Source: Thiodiazotropha sp037384425
GTDB lineage: Bacteria; Pseudomonadota; Gammaproteobacteria; Chromatiales; Chromatiaceae
DNA length: 64,000 nt
Assembly: GCA_037384425.1 (NCBI GenBank)
Contig: JARROA010000025.1
Span: 1-64,000, forward strand
Direction of reading: 5' to 3'
This document shows positions 1 to 8,074 of this stretch, one piece after another (within the stretch, counting starts at the first letter, position 1; each line of letters opens with the position of its first letter). The notes beneath the pieces were generated by a model. It was not told the DNA's origin. It ran no database searches and saw only the letters and a list, made by a program, of their open reading frames with translations. The position numbers and the translations under genes were made by a program.

Positions 1-268
1 GGCAACCAAGCTAGAGAGTCCCACAGGCCCCTTTTTATATGGCGGTGGGGGAGGACTTGAAGAGAACCCTTCGTTCGACAAGGCGCGCAGCGCCGCAGGA
101 CGCCGGAGCATAGCGACGGTGCCCCGAAGGGGTGAGCCTGCGCAGCAGGCGAATCAATCCCTCCCTTCAGTTGGCAACTAAGCTAGAGAGTCCCACAGGC
201 CCCTTTTTATATGGCGGTGGGTGAGGACTCGAAGCGAGCCCTTCGTTCGATCAGGCGCACAGCGCCGG
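1..268 (-). repeat. Direct repeat pair with tRNA-Ser-like 3' ends
   Basis: Bases 1-96 and 173-268 are about 90% identical by eye, offset by 172 bp; the first copy begins at the window edge, so the array may extend further left. Read on the minus strand, each copy ends in a T-arm-like hairpin followed by CCCACCGCCA or a near match (CCA ends at 40 and 212), resembling the 3' end of a tRNA-Ser. The D-arm and anticodon parts are not recognisable, so these are not intact tRNAs. They could be decayed tRNA duplications or a tRNA-derived repeat. No protein gene is supported in 1-550. Confidence 0.6.
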
Positions 269-275
269 CCCCCCC

Positions 276-297
276 GTAGGGTGCGGCTTGCCGCACC
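276..297. repeat. Dispersed palindrome, family 2 (GGTGCGGC/GCCGCACC)
   Basis: GTAGGGTGCGGCTTGCCGCACC can fold into a short hairpin (GTGCGGC/GCCGCAC). The same word recurs at 14317-14372, 15531-15549, 39577-39636, 47991-48010, 53781-53799 and 58689-58708, always between genes. Confidence 0.75.
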
Positions 298-505
298 AAA
301 TACTCGCCGTCATCGCCATGCCCCCCAATTCCCTACCAGGGTAGGGTGGAGCCCAGAATCACCGAATAGTGCGATAATCTATCTTCAAAGGTCCTCAGGC
401 GGTTGGATAATCCCATCCTCACCGAACCCTAGGTTCACTCGAGAGAGCAACACCAGATTCAGCACCAAACCGAAGCCCCAAATCCGCCGAATTTCCATGT
501 CCGCA

Positions 506-534
506 TTGACAAAAGCCCGAGAAATCTTCAGAAT
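506..534 (+). promoter_or_regulatory. Candidate sigma70 promoter for tRNA-Arg
   Basis: A perfect -35 TTGACA (506-511) is followed after 17 bp by CAGAAT (529-534), a 4/6 match to TATAAT. Transcription would begin near 541, about ten bases before the mature tRNA 5' end at 552. Inferred from sequence only. Confidence 0.5.
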
Positions 535-551
535 TCGCGCTTCCACAAAAA

Positions 552-628
552 GCGCCCGTAGCTCAGTTGGATAGAGTACCTGGCTACGAACCAGGTGGTC
601 GGAGGTTCGAATCCTTCCGGGCGCGCCA
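552..628 (+). tRNA. tRNA-Arg (anticodon ACG)
   Basis: This is a 77-nt cloverleaf with encoded CCA. The acceptor stem GCGCCCG pairs with CGGGCGC, the discriminator is G625 and CCA occupies 626-628. The anticodon stem CCTGG/CCAGG encloses loop CTACGAA with ACG at 586-588. The T-arm is GGAGG-TTCGAAT-CCTTC with one G-U pair. A34 is normally deaminated to inosine, so this tRNA would decode CGU, CGC and CGA. A candidate promoter lies at 506-534 and a hairpin at 637-665. No other tRNA adjoins it, so it looks monocistronic. Confidence 0.97.
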
Positions 629-636
629 TTCAGATC

Positions 637-675
637 AAAGGCTTACCTCAATCGGGTGAGCCTTTCGTCTTTCTG
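637..675 (+). terminator. Terminator-like hairpin after tRNA-Arg
   Basis: AAAGGCTTACC (637-647) pairs with GGTGAGCCTTT (655-665) through 11 bp including one G-U, around a 7-nt loop, followed by a mixed pyrimidine run (CGTCTTTCT). It sits nine bases after the tRNA CCA. Confidence 0.6.
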
Positions 676-895
676 GCGTTTGGTTTTGCGACTAACCGCA
701 CTTATCAACCACACTGAGAACACCTGTCATGGGTCGTCGCGTACCTGAACGGCTACGAAGGCCATGATTTTGTCAACACAGGTGAACTGATCGGGAATAT
801 GCTTGCGATTTCGCAGACCTTCAGGGAATACTCAATTTCAATTCAGCTGAGCTGCGCTATGCTGTATGTGTTATTGCGGACTGAGGACAACAGTC

Positions 896-1543
896 ATGCG
901 CAGCTCAACGCTTCTTTCCGTTCTGGTAAGCATCCTGTTTTTCACGGTAAGCCTGCTGGCCACACCTGCCCAAGTTCAGGCGGATCCTCCTTCCTTCTCG
1001 CGTGACGAGGGACCCGGCAGGCACGGTGTCGACCGATCGCGTGACGATCGTTTCCGGGATGATCGCAAGCGTTTTGACAGCCGGGACAGACGTTATCGCC
1101 AAGACGATTACAGCCGAACTTATAGATACCCTTACCGCCCCAAGCGTTCTGCTCCGGCTTATCATGATTACTGGAAACACGGGTACAGATATCCCCGCTA
1201 TTACACTTACCCCCGGTATTACCACTACCATTCCGACCACGACTTCCTGGGCTGGCTGGCATTCACCGCCATCACCTTGGCGATTATCGACAGCCTCAGC
1301 GAGCAGCAACAGCGAGAACACGAGCTGGCCCTGCGAGAATCCTTAAGAGCGCCGGTGGGTGAGACTATTCATTGGAATGACTATGACGCATCTGGGTCTG
1401 TGACCGTGATCCGTGATGGCACCAGCAGCACTGGACGATACTGCCGTGAATATACACAGGAGATCAAAATAGGCAACGAAGCCCAGCGGGGCTACGGCAC
1501 CGCCTGTCGAAACGCGGATGGTTCATGGGAGATCATTAACTGA
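896..1543 (+). CDS. Secreted protein with surface-antigen-like C-terminus
   Basis: 215 aa. The start at 896 is preferred over an upstream ATG at 866 because it has a GAGGA ribosome site and opens directly into a signal peptide (MRSSTLLSVLVSILFF, cleavage probably after AQVQA). Residues about 30-95 are rich in Arg, Asp and Tyr with many RYP/YYH repeats, followed by a hydrophobic stretch (DFLGWLAFTAITLAII). The C-terminal 60 residues contain W-N-DY-ASGSVTV, YCREY, YGTACR and DGSWEI, a pattern I associate with the RT0821/Lpp0805 (17-kDa surface antigen-like) family. Probably periplasmic or outer-membrane associated; function unknown. It stands alone between the tRNA and a region of gene fragments. 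Confidence 0.8.
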   Translation: MRSSTLLSVLVSILFFTVSLLATPAQVQADPPSFSRDEGPGRHGVDRSRDDRFRDDRKRFDSRDRRYRQDDYSRTYRYPYRPKRSAPAYHDYWKHGYRYPRYYTYPRYYHYHSDHDFLGWLAFTAITLAIIDSLSEQQQREHELALRESLRAPVGETIHWNDYDASGSVTVIRDGTSSTGRYCREYTQEIKIGNEAQRGYGTACRNADGSWEIIN

Positions 1544-1855
1544 CATCATTTGACTTGGTTGTCCATTGTCGAGACATAGCAGACCTCGGGTTTGGGCCGA
1601 ATCGTAGCTCTTCAGTGTGAGTAGCGCAGTTTGACAAGAGTGCAGGGCCAGGACGGCCTTTCGATAAAGCGGTATGCCACGGCCTTCCCCGTTCTTGATC
1701 GTGCCCATGTTGAGCCATGCGACATGCCGATCAAAATCGACCCTGTCCCAACTGAGGTTCAGGATCTCCTCAGTCCGGTATCCCATGACCATCGAGGATT
1801 GTGCGTTGTGGTAAGGCCTGCTTCCTACCAGGGCTGTGTTCCCAAGTTCAGACAT
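1523..1855 (-). pseudogene. Tyrosine recombinase (integrase) fragment
   Basis: A 110-codon minus-strand frame contains GYRTEEILNLSWDRVDFD and then TIKNGEGRGIPLYR. This matches the start of the phage-integrase catalytic domain: the G-R-EI--L-W-DVD segment holds the first catalytic Arg and the T-KN-E-R-IPL strand holds the catalytic Lys. The HxxR box and the catalytic Tyr are missing, and nothing upstream encodes the core-binding domain. It overlaps the 3' end of the upstream secreted-protein gene. I read it as the remnant of a lost mobile element near tRNA-Arg, not a working gene. Confidence 0.7.
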
Positions 1856-1863
1856 GTAGGCAT

Positions 1864-1890
1864 AAAAAAGCCACCTCAGAAGAGGTGGCT
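1864..1890 (-). terminator. Rho-independent terminator of the rhodanese gene
   Basis: AGCCACCTC (1869-1877) pairs perfectly with GAGGTGGCT (1882-1890) around a 4-nt loop. On the minus strand the hairpin is followed by a run of six Ts (1869-1864). It lies 27 bp after the rhodanese stop codon and is the clearest terminator in the window. Confidence 0.9.
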
Positions 1891-1916
1891 GTGCAAGTGA
1901 GCATGACTGAGTTCTG

Positions 1917-2447
1917 TCAGTCGTTTCGATCTACATCATATTTATCGCCACGGCCGGTCGTGTAGGGAAAGCCTTCGACTTTCCACCCGTTCACGGTGCG
2001 ATAGCCATCCGCATCTCTATCGCCTTCAAATCCGTTTATCATGTTGTACACATTGGTGTACCCTGCGGCATCCAGGGCTTCTGCAGCCGCAATGCTTCTG
2101 ACGCCGCTCCTGCACATCGTGATCAAGATGGCGTCTTTGTTATGTTTAAACAAAAAGTTTATGTCGGAGATGAACTGGGGATTATCTACAAAATTCTTAT
2201 TATGGTAGACCTTCCACGACTCATTGATGACTTTACCCTCGAGAAATGCCCCGAAACCTGACCGGTTCTCGCCTGGGTGTCCAACCCATTCCCACTCCGC
2301 GTCGGTTCTGACATCGATGATGAAGGCATTTTCGTAATCCATTACGGTATAAAACGCATCTTCTTGCGATATATCCTGATAGGCACTTACTGAGAATGAA
2401 ACAGCAATTAAAGCGCCAAGTGTTGACTGCAAAACGGTTTTTTTCAT
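1917..2447 (-). CDS. Periplasmic rhodanese-like sulfurtransferase
   Basis: 176 aa. The N-terminus (MKKTVLQSTLGALIAVSFSVSA) is a classical Sec signal peptide, so the product should be periplasmic. The body is one rhodanese domain: IIDVRTDAEW near residue 43-52, then the active-site loop MCRSGVRS with the persulfide-accepting Cys at about residue 112. A GGAGGAG ribosome site sits 5 bp before the ATG, and a strong terminator follows. It is monocistronic, with no sulfur-oxidation operon next to it. The sulfur donor and acceptor cannot be told from sequence; single-domain periplasmic rhodaneses may handle thiosulfate or polysulfide sulfur. Confidence 0.9.
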   Translation of the reverse strand: MKKTVLQSTLGALIAVSFSVSAYQDISQEDAFYTVMDYENAFIIDVRTDAEWEWVGHPGENRSGFGAFLEGKVINESWKVYHNKNFVDNPQFISDINFLFKHNKDAILITMCRSGVRSIAAAEALDAAGYTNVYNMINGFEGDRDADGYRTVNGWKVEGFPYTTGRGDKYDVDRND

Positions 2448-2794
2448 TTGTTACTCCTCCACGAGGATGGTGATAAGTGATAGGTGTTTTATCCTTATTG
2501 CACCATGCAGCGCTAATCTTGAGATTTATTGTTCAAACAGTGCGCCGTGAAGAATGTAGCAAATAGGGTGTGTTTGTAATAGCGCTATTAGTCGAAATGG
2601 AATAAATTTTTCGAAATCCATTTTTACTGTACGAATCGATCAATTGAAGGAGTTGTTACCGACAAGCGATTTTTCAGTAAAAGATAGAATTCACTGTGGA
2701 ATGCATTGATTGCACTCATAGTCGATATGCGCACCGTGGAGCGGAAAAATACGATAATTGAAATACCAGTCACCACCTATCTTAAGTAGGTGAA
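2448..2794. other. AT-rich intergenic gap, 347 bp
   Basis: Clearly more AT-rich than the rest of the window. It should contain the promoter of the minus-strand rhodanese gene. An inverted repeat AAATGGA (2595-2601)/TCCATTT (2617-2623) is visible. I see no gene. Confidence 0.6.
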
Positions 2795-3377
2795 ATGCTG
2801 AAATTGTATTGCCATCCTGGTCGTATCGCCGGTTTCATCATCGGTTTTGCCTTGCAGGACACGCTTTCGAGTTTCGCGTCGAGCATGACGATCCTGCTCT
2901 ACCGTCTTTGCGACGTCTGTGACGCCGTCGAAGCCGGCGGCGTCATGGGAACGGTCAAAGACGTGAATCTGATATCGATCACCATTGTCACCTTGGACAA
3001 TCGGAAATTGGTGGTGCCGAACAGCAAAATACGGGGTGATGTGATTCGTGACATCACGGCCGAACCTAAGCGCCATGTCGATATGACCTTCGGTGTTGCT
3101 TACGCGGATGATGTCGATCACAACGAACGCGTGCTTTGGGATATCGTGACCAGCAACGAACTGGTGCTCAAGGATCCGAGCCCGTCACCCGCCTGCACTT
3201 CCTCGGCGAATCCTCCGTGGATTTTGTTGTTCGGTCCTGGGCGCCACGGCGGATTATTGCAAAGTTTATTGGGATATCACACGCCCGCTGAAGCAGCGTT
3301 TCGATGCTGAGGGTATTTCAATTCCGTTCACGCAGCGCGATGTGCACCTGAAACAGGCAGGCAAACCCGTCAGCTGA
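2795..3377 (+). pseudogene. MscS-type mechanosensitive channel, truncated and frameshifted
   Basis: The first frame reads IGFALQDTLSSFASSMTILL, DAVEAGGVMGTVKDVNL and LDNRKLVVPNSKI. These are the pore-lining TM3 and beta domain of MscS. Near 3176 one base appears to be missing; the next frame restores VTRLHFLGESSVDFVVRSW. A second single-base loss near 3230 moves the frame again, restoring VYWDITRPLKQRFDAEGISI and a stop at 3375-3377. TM1-TM2 are absent at the 5' end. The protein can be followed across three frames, so this is a genuine decayed channel. An intact MscS homologue lies at 54571-55677. Confidence 0.9.
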
Positions 3378-3737
3378 TTTCTGAGTCTGTCCGAGATTGA
3401 CGCTCTCAAGCTCGTGGTGTGTCGAAGCAGAGTGGGTTGATTTTGTTAAATCGACGAAAAAGCGGCCTTGAATGCCTCACCTGCGCCAGGGGAAATTCAA
3501 TGGCTTTCTGTGACAGGCAGCTGCACGGGTTATTGACCAGTTGCAGATTGGCTATGCATGTCTCGTGTGTTCACCACAGACCGTGATCGTGAAAATTACA
3601 CAAAATTTGTGCGTGAATATCCCTGATATTTATAAGTAGAAGTGAGCTATTTTCAGGCATGAGAACAGTAGCGTTATAAGCAGAATCAAAGACGCTTTTT
3701 GAATCATTAAAATAAAAACAGCTTCGGGGGCATGTTG
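3378..3737. other. Intergenic gap, 360 bp
   Basis: Follows the MscS pseudogene and precedes the DUF6316-like gene. I see no gene, RNA or repeat in it. Its last 150 bp are AT-rich and probably contain the promoter of the next gene. Confidence 0.5.
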
Positions 3738-4148
3738 ATGGTCGCGAAACGTTATGGTGAGGTAGACAATCCTCCCTTCAGGACTCAGCGTCTGTTCACG
3801 GAGAATGGACAGTGGTACTTCGACACCCGCGAAGGAACACAAGTGGGTCCCTACCACGACATAAACGAAGTAAAGAAAGCACTCGCGGTTTTTCTCGCGC
3901 AAAGACTGCTTATCGCTCAAAGTAACAGGGACAGTGACGAGTCCTTCATGCCCGGGTCGCAGGACGGGATCGAATATATGGTGAAAGAACTTTTCGACTA
4001 CTATCTTGAATACAAATCGAAAGGTCAGACCGCTGCATTGTTGTGGGGTAATCAGCGTCTTCGAGAGTTACTCAGGAGCGGCGAGGATCTAGCGGGTTGC
4101 TCCGCGCGAATGGACGCCATACGTTATGCGATCAATCTGGAAAGTTAG
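3738..4148 (+). CDS. DUF6316-like hypothetical protein
   Basis: 136 aa. Two ATGs lie six bases apart; the second (3738) is preferred because a GGGGG ribosome site lies about 8 bp upstream. The N-terminal half has RTQRLFTENGQWYFDTREG and QVGPYHDINEVKKALAVF, the WYF-TREG-GP pattern I associate with DUF6316, a small domain of unknown function in gammaproteobacteria. The C-terminal half is charged and predicted helical (MVKELFDYYLEYKSKGQ). There is no signal peptide or membrane segment, so it should be cytoplasmic. No operon partner is evident: the next gene is convergent. Confidence 0.65.
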   Translation: MVAKRYGEVDNPPFRTQRLFTENGQWYFDTREGTQVGPYHDINEVKKALAVFLAQRLLIAQSNRDSDESFMPGSQDGIEYMVKELFDYYLEYKSKGQTAALLWGNQRLRELLRSGEDLAGCSARMDAIRYAINLES

Positions 4149-4174
4149 CGCATGGGCAAAGCGAAATTTATTCC

Positions 4175-5347
4175 TTAGCTCGCCCTCCCTGGTTCGGCCT
4201 TACCGATGCCCGCCTTTACGGGAGCTGGTCCGTTCACCTCCACTACCAGAAAACAGGCGAAGGTCCGCACATCAACGATCTCACGGATGCTGAAGCCGGC
4301 GGGTTCCAGCAACTCGCGCCACTCATTCAGGGTACGTTCACGCCCTTGGGTGCCCATCAGCATCTGCATGTCGAAACTGGCGATGGTGGGGTCTATGTGC
4401 TGTTCCTGGGCTACCATTTCGGCGATGACAACGGTGGGGCGGTAGCTTCCAAAGGCCAACCTGAGATTGTGCAAGATCTGCTCAGCCTGTTCGCTGCCCA
4501 TGCCGTGGAAGATGGCCGCGAAAAGGTAGAGATCACGGTCCGAGGTGGCTTTGGGAATGGCGTTCAGCATGTCGCCACCGCTGAATTCGAGACGTTGCAA
4601 CAGACTCGACTCGAGCTTGTTGCGCCAATAGTCGGCGGCACCGGCCACCACCGATGGCCTGTCGAAAATCACCGCCCGTAATTTTTCATGCTGCTTGAGA
4701 ATGGCAATCGATTTGCTGCCGTTCGAGCCGCCCACGTCGATAATTCTCTCGAATCGACCCCAATCGAAATCACGCAGATAGTCGGTGCCGGTGAGGCTCT
4801 CCACCGCTTCCATGGCCTCGGTGAAGAGGGCGTCGAACTCCGCATGTTTGTCCATATAGCTGAACAGTTCAGCGCCATGTGTCAGCACGAACGGGATCGC
4901 CCCGGTACGTATGGCCGGGGTTAGCGATTCGAACCAGGGCCGGCTCATTGCCGGCGAATTATGCATCAGGATCATGGCGCGAACGCTCTGCGGATGGTCG
5001 CTGCGCAGGCAGGTTGAGAGCTTATTGTTGCGAAATCGTCTGGGTGCGGACTCGTCAAAGACGCCAAATGAAGCGAGCATGCGCAAGAGTCGATAGAGAT
5101 GATCCTCATGCAGATTCAGTTCGACGGCAATCTCGGTGCTGCTTTTGTCGTCGTCGCCCAGGCAGTCGGCGACTCCCAGTTCGGTTACCGTGTAGAGGAC
5201 ACGCGACTGCCAGTAGGCGCTGCCAATCTGAATCAGTCTGAAAGGAGGAGGCAGCAGTCGGTTGGGCAGGGTTGCCAGTCGGTTGGCGAAACCGATAGCC
5301 CGTTGGAACAGTTTTACCTTGAGTCCGTTACGTTGCAGTCCCATCAT
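4175..5347 (-). CDS. SAM-dependent O-methyltransferase (plant/hydroxyneurosporene type)
   Basis: 390 aa. Residues about 35-110 form the winged-helix dimerisation domain of class-2 O-methyltransferases (LYTVTELGVADCL, LYRLLRMLASFGVF). The SAM-binding glycine loop is IIDVGGSNGSKS (about 202-213) and an acidic residue follows in VIFDRP. The usual catalytic histidine corresponds to H281 in AAIFHGMGSEQAEQIL. The substrate is probably a hydroxylated aromatic or polyene; it cannot be named. Its start overlaps the 3' end of the TetR gene by 20 bp, so the two are co-transcribed and probably translationally coupled. A second ATG three bases downstream is also possible. Confidence 0.88.
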   Translation of the reverse strand: MMGLQRNGLKVKLFQRAIGFANRLATLPNRLLPPPFRLIQIGSAYWQSRVLYTVTELGVADCLGDDDKSSTEIAVELNLHEDHLYRLLRMLASFGVFDESAPRRFRNNKLSTCLRSDHPQSVRAMILMHNSPAMSRPWFESLTPAIRTGAIPFVLTHGAELFSYMDKHAEFDALFTEAMEAVESLTGTDYLRDFDWGRFERIIDVGGSNGSKSIAILKQHEKLRAVIFDRPSVVAGAADYWRNKLESSLLQRLEFSGGDMLNAIPKATSDRDLYLFAAIFHGMGSEQAEQILHNLRLAFGSYRPTVVIAEMVAQEQHIDPTIASFDMQMLMGTQGRERTLNEWRELLEPAGFSIREIVDVRTFACFLVVEVNGPAPVKAGIGKAEPGRAS

Positions 5348-5978
5348 CGGACGTCTCCTCTCGGGCGTTGTACGTTGACAGTCCGGCGCTGAAGAGACGA
5401 CCGTTGAACTCTGCCAAGGTGTGGAAAAAATGTTCGTCCATCGGTCGATCCATCTGTGCTTCGAAGATCCCCTTGATCAGCATCGGCATCATGGCCAGGC
5501 TGACGAAAGCGATACGGATAAGCTCGGGATCACTGTCCTGATTCACCAGCCCCGCCTGCTTGAGTTCCTCGATGCGCTGTCTGCCGCTGCTGTGCCCCCG
5601 TTCCAGCAGTTGGTGGATGAATCGCTTGCCAGGCCCCTGGTTGAGCGCCAGTACCTTGAGTACCAAGGCGGGGAAGCGCGGATTCTTCTGCATGGTGCTG
5701 TAGTAGATGCGGAAGTAGTCGGCGAAACCGTTAGCGGTGGAGAGCAGGTCGCTGTCCAGCACATCGAGCAGCGGCTGCAGCGTCTGCCGGATCATCTCCT
5801 CGTAGAGCCCCTCTTTGTTGCCAAAGTAGTAGCGGATCATGGCGATGTTGGTATCGGCCTCGGCGGCGATCTGCCGGGTGGTCACCCGGTGATAGTCGTC
5901 GCTGAGGAAACAGCGCATGGCGGCTTTGATCAGACGTTCCTGGACCGGTGGTTCCGGTTGGGCTTTCGGGGTATCCAT
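5328..5978 (-). CDS. TetR-family transcriptional regulator
   Basis: 216 aa. Residues about 12-58 are the TetR helix-turn-helix: RLIKAAMRCFLSDDYHRVTT, RQIAAEADTNIAMIRYYF, then GNKEGLYEEM. The rest is an all-helical ligand-binding domain of the CecR/YbiH-like type (LFSAGL near the end). It is the first gene of a two-gene operon with the O-methyltransferase, so a simple model is repression of its own operon, relieved by the methyltransferase substrate. A weak inverted pair (TAATCA at 6041-6046 and TGATTG at 6059-6064) upstream could be its operator; that is a guess. Confidence 0.92.
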   Translation of the reverse strand: MDTPKAQPEPPVQERLIKAAMRCFLSDDYHRVTTRQIAAEADTNIAMIRYYFGNKEGLYEEMIRQTLQPLLDVLDSDLLSTANGFADYFRIYYSTMQKNPRFPALVLKVLALNQGPGKRFIHQLLERGHSSGRQRIEELKQAGLVNQDSDPELIRIAFVSLAMMPMLIKGIFEAQMDRPMDEHFFHTLAEFNGRLFSAGLSTYNAREETSDDGTAT

Positions 5979-6113
5979 GATTTCTCCAGGGTGTGGGGTT
6001 CAGGTTAGCATCCGCCCCGGGAGGGCCAAAAGGAATCCGTTAATCAATTTTGCGGGTGTGATTGAAGAAATCCTTTTTCAGTGAGTGACCGCTTCAGCTG
6101 TTGCGACGGGTGG

Positions 6114-6139
6114 GTGGTGGGGCAGGGCCCCACCCTACA
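6114..6139. repeat. Dispersed palindrome, family 3 (GGTGGGGC/GCCCCACC)
   Basis: GGTGGGGCAGGGCCCCACCCTAC forms a short GC hairpin directly downstream of the class-IV aminotransferase stop. Related copies lie at 34201-34219 and 58731-58754. In that position it may act as a transcription end for the minus-strand operon. Confidence 0.65.
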
Positions 6140-6154
6140 TGTTGTTTACCGGTT

Positions 6155-7048
6155 TTATCGAGGCAATACTCCCGCGACCGTCGCCATCGTCTCCGATTGG
6201 ATCAAGCTGTCGAAGGCGCGTTGCAGTCGCCTGCTGAGCGGACCCGGGCAGTTTGGCAACATCCGACCATCGACGCTGCGCACCGGCAGCTGTTCGGCGC
6301 CGGTGCCGCAGAGAAAACACTCGTCGGCCGTATGCACGTCGTAGGGGGTGAGGGAGTGTTCCCGTGCCTCCAGTCCCGCCTCTCGAGCCAGTTCCAGCAC
6401 CACACCCCGGGTGATGCCGTCGAGAGCGCCGTCGCTGACCGGTGGAGTCTGCACCTCGCCGCTGCGGACAATGAAGACATTTTCCGCCGTGCCCTCGACG
6501 ACATACCCCCGCTCGTTGAGCAGCAGCGCTTCGTCCGCGCCCGCCTGACGGGCCTCCAGCTTGCCCAGGATGTTGTTGAGGTAGTTGAGACTCTTGATCC
6601 TCGGATCGAGCACTGTCGGGCCCGGCCGCCGGGTGGAGGCCGTGATGAGCCTGATGCCCTGTTGTCGCTGCTGCGCTTCGGCCAGTGAGATACGGTCGGC
6701 GATGAGAAACAGGTTGGGTCGTTCGCAGTGAGTCGGGTCGAGCCCAAGGCTGCCGCAGCCACGTGTGACGACCAGCCGGATATAGCCATCCGCTTCGCCG
6801 AACGCGCCGACGACTTCGCTGACGGCCGCTGTCATGGCTTCACCGCTGTAGGGTAGATCGAGCATGAGGGCGCGTGCCGACAGTTCCAACCGTTGCAGAT
6901 GAGGCTGTAGTCGAAACGGTGTGTGGTTGTAGAAACGGATGCCCTCGAACACGCCATCGCCATAGAGCAGACCGTGGTCGGTGAGCGGCAGGACCGCCTG
7001 GGTGGCGGGCAGGATGCGGCCGTTCAGCCAGAAGACGGGGCGGGTCAT
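6155..7048 (-). CDS. Class-IV PLP-dependent aminotransferase
   Basis: 297 aa from 7048, where a GGAGAG ribosome site precedes the ATG; the longer frame upstream overlaps the transporter gene. It has the fold-type IV signature: DHGLLYGDGVFEGIR near residues 24-38, the PLP lysine K152 in RIKSLNYLNN, and EALLLNERGYVVEGTAENVF with Glu185. The family includes branched-chain and D-amino-acid aminotransferases and aminodeoxychorismate lyase; the sequence does not separate these. Its ATG overlaps the stop of the EamA transporter gene (ATGA), giving a coupled two-gene operon. A MocR regulator lies upstream and the operator-like region at 7988-8074 precedes the operon, so the pair may handle uptake or export of one amino compound. 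Confidence 0.9.
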   Translation of the reverse strand: MTRPVFWLNGRILPATQAVLPLTDHGLLYGDGVFEGIRFYNHTPFRLQPHLQRLELSARALMLDLPYSGEAMTAAVSEVVGAFGEADGYIRLVVTRGCGSLGLDPTHCERPNLFLIADRISLAEAQQRQQGIRLITASTRRPGPTVLDPRIKSLNYLNNILGKLEARQAGADEALLLNERGYVVEGTAENVFIVRSGEVQTPPVSDGALDGITRGVVLELAREAGLEAREHSLTPYDVHTADECFLCGTGAEQLPVRSVDGRMLPNCPGPLSRRLQRAFDSLIQSETMATVAGVLPR

Positions 7049-7935
7049 GAGTTGCTCTCCTCGGCAGCCCTCAGTGGGCGCTGTTTGCGGCTTCGGGCCA
7101 GTTGAACGGTGACTGCCACGGCGGCTCCGTAGAGCCACAACGTCGGCGGGATCGGCTCGCCCAGCAGGGCGGCTGCCAGCACCAGGGTGAGAAAGGGTTG
7201 CAGCAGTTGCAGCTGACTGGCGCGGGCGACTCCCGAGGCCAGGGCGCGATACCAGAACCAGAAGGCGCCGAACTGGGAGACCAGCGCCAGGAAGGCCAGA
7301 GCCAGCCAGGGCGTGACGGTCGATGGCAGGGTCACCGCGCTCCAGGTGGCACCGAAGCCGAAAGCCACCAGGGGCGCAGCCATCACCAGCGCCCAGGCCA
7401 TGACTTGCCAGCCGGGCATATCCCGCGCCAGACGACCGCCCTCGGCATAGGCGATGGAGGCCGCCAGACCGGCGACGCAGAGTTCGGGGGTGGCCAGGGT
7501 GGCGCCCGCCTGCCAGACGAAGTGCAACACCAGTCCGCTTCCCGCAAGGGCCCAGAACCAGAAAGCGGGGGAGGGAAGGTCGTGACCCCGCAGCCGCGAC
7601 CAGGCGGCGGTCGACAATGGCATCAATGCCAGCGGGATGGCGGCGGGCGCGGCCGCATGGCCGTCGAGGGCGACGGCAGTCAGCAATGGAAATCCGAATA
7701 CGCCACCCAGTGCCACCAGCAGCAGTCCGGGCAACTGATCACGCCGGGGAAAGCGCGCACCCGCCCACTTCAGGCACAGCATGGCGGCGATGGCGGCGCC
7801 CAGCAGCCGGCCGAAGGTCAGCGGCATCGGCGGGAAGGCGTCGAGCGCGATGCGGGTCAGGGGCAGGGTGGCGGCAAAGGCTCCGACGGCGATCAGGCCG
7901 TATTTCAGTTCACTGGTCTCTCCCGGTCTACGCAT
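7045..7935 (-). CDS. EamA/DMT-family transporter
   Basis: 296 aa, about ten hydrophobic segments arranged as two EamA repeats (first about residues 10-130, second about 150-280). Typical positions include PLTRIALDAFPP after helix 1, GGVFGFPLL in helix 3-4, and FWFWYRALASGVARASQLQLLQPF in the second repeat. The inner-membrane family exports or imports amino acids and related metabolites. It is the first gene of an operon with a class-IV aminotransferase (4-bp overlap). An AGGAGGAG ribosome site precedes the ATG. The gap upstream carries TACAG/CTGTA elements shared with the mocR promoter, so regulation by the MocR protein is likely. Confidence 0.9.
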   Translation of the reverse strand: MRRPGETSELKYGLIAVGAFAATLPLTRIALDAFPPMPLTFGRLLGAAIAAMLCLKWAGARFPRRDQLPGLLLVALGGVFGFPLLTAVALDGHAAAPAAIPLALMPLSTAAWSRLRGHDLPSPAFWFWALAGSGLVLHFVWQAGATLATPELCVAGLAASIAYAEGGRLARDMPGWQVMAWALVMAAPLVAFGFGATWSAVTLPSTVTPWLALAFLALVSQFGAFWFWYRALASGVARASQLQLLQPFLTLVLAAALLGEPIPPTLWLYGAAVAVTVQLARSRKQRPLRAAEESNS

Positions 7936-7987
7936 CTTGACTCCTCCTGCTGGGTTGAGTGTGTAGCCTAGCGGGAGATGTCACGAT

Positions 7988-8074
7988 CAATACAGATGCA
8001 AAATGCTAAAAGGACAGGCAGTACAGTTTAAGTCGATTGACGGCTGTATTGGCCTAATGAGGTCACAACTGTAT
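7988..8074. promoter_or_regulatory. MocR-type operator, copy A
   Basis: Three elements occur in order: CAATACAG (7988-7995), GGCAGTACAG (8017-8026) and ACTGTAT (8068-8074). The same three occur before the live mocR gene at 9280-9365, with 29 versus 28 bp between the first two and exactly 51 bp between the last two. In both copies the last element runs into an ATG (ACTGTATGG). An extra CTGTATT is at 8044-8050. The elements precede the EamA transporter operon on the minus strand, as expected for a MocR target. Binding is inferred, not shown. Confidence 0.65.

Noticed and set aside
221..574. Plus-strand open frame near the left end
   Set aside because: Arg/Pro/Ser-rich, overlaps the repeat pair and the tRNA gene; no ribosome site.
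676..895. Open frame reading LNGYEGHDFVNTGELIGN before the first gene
   Set aside because: No start, no ribosome site and no recognised family; could be a fragment but cannot be supported.
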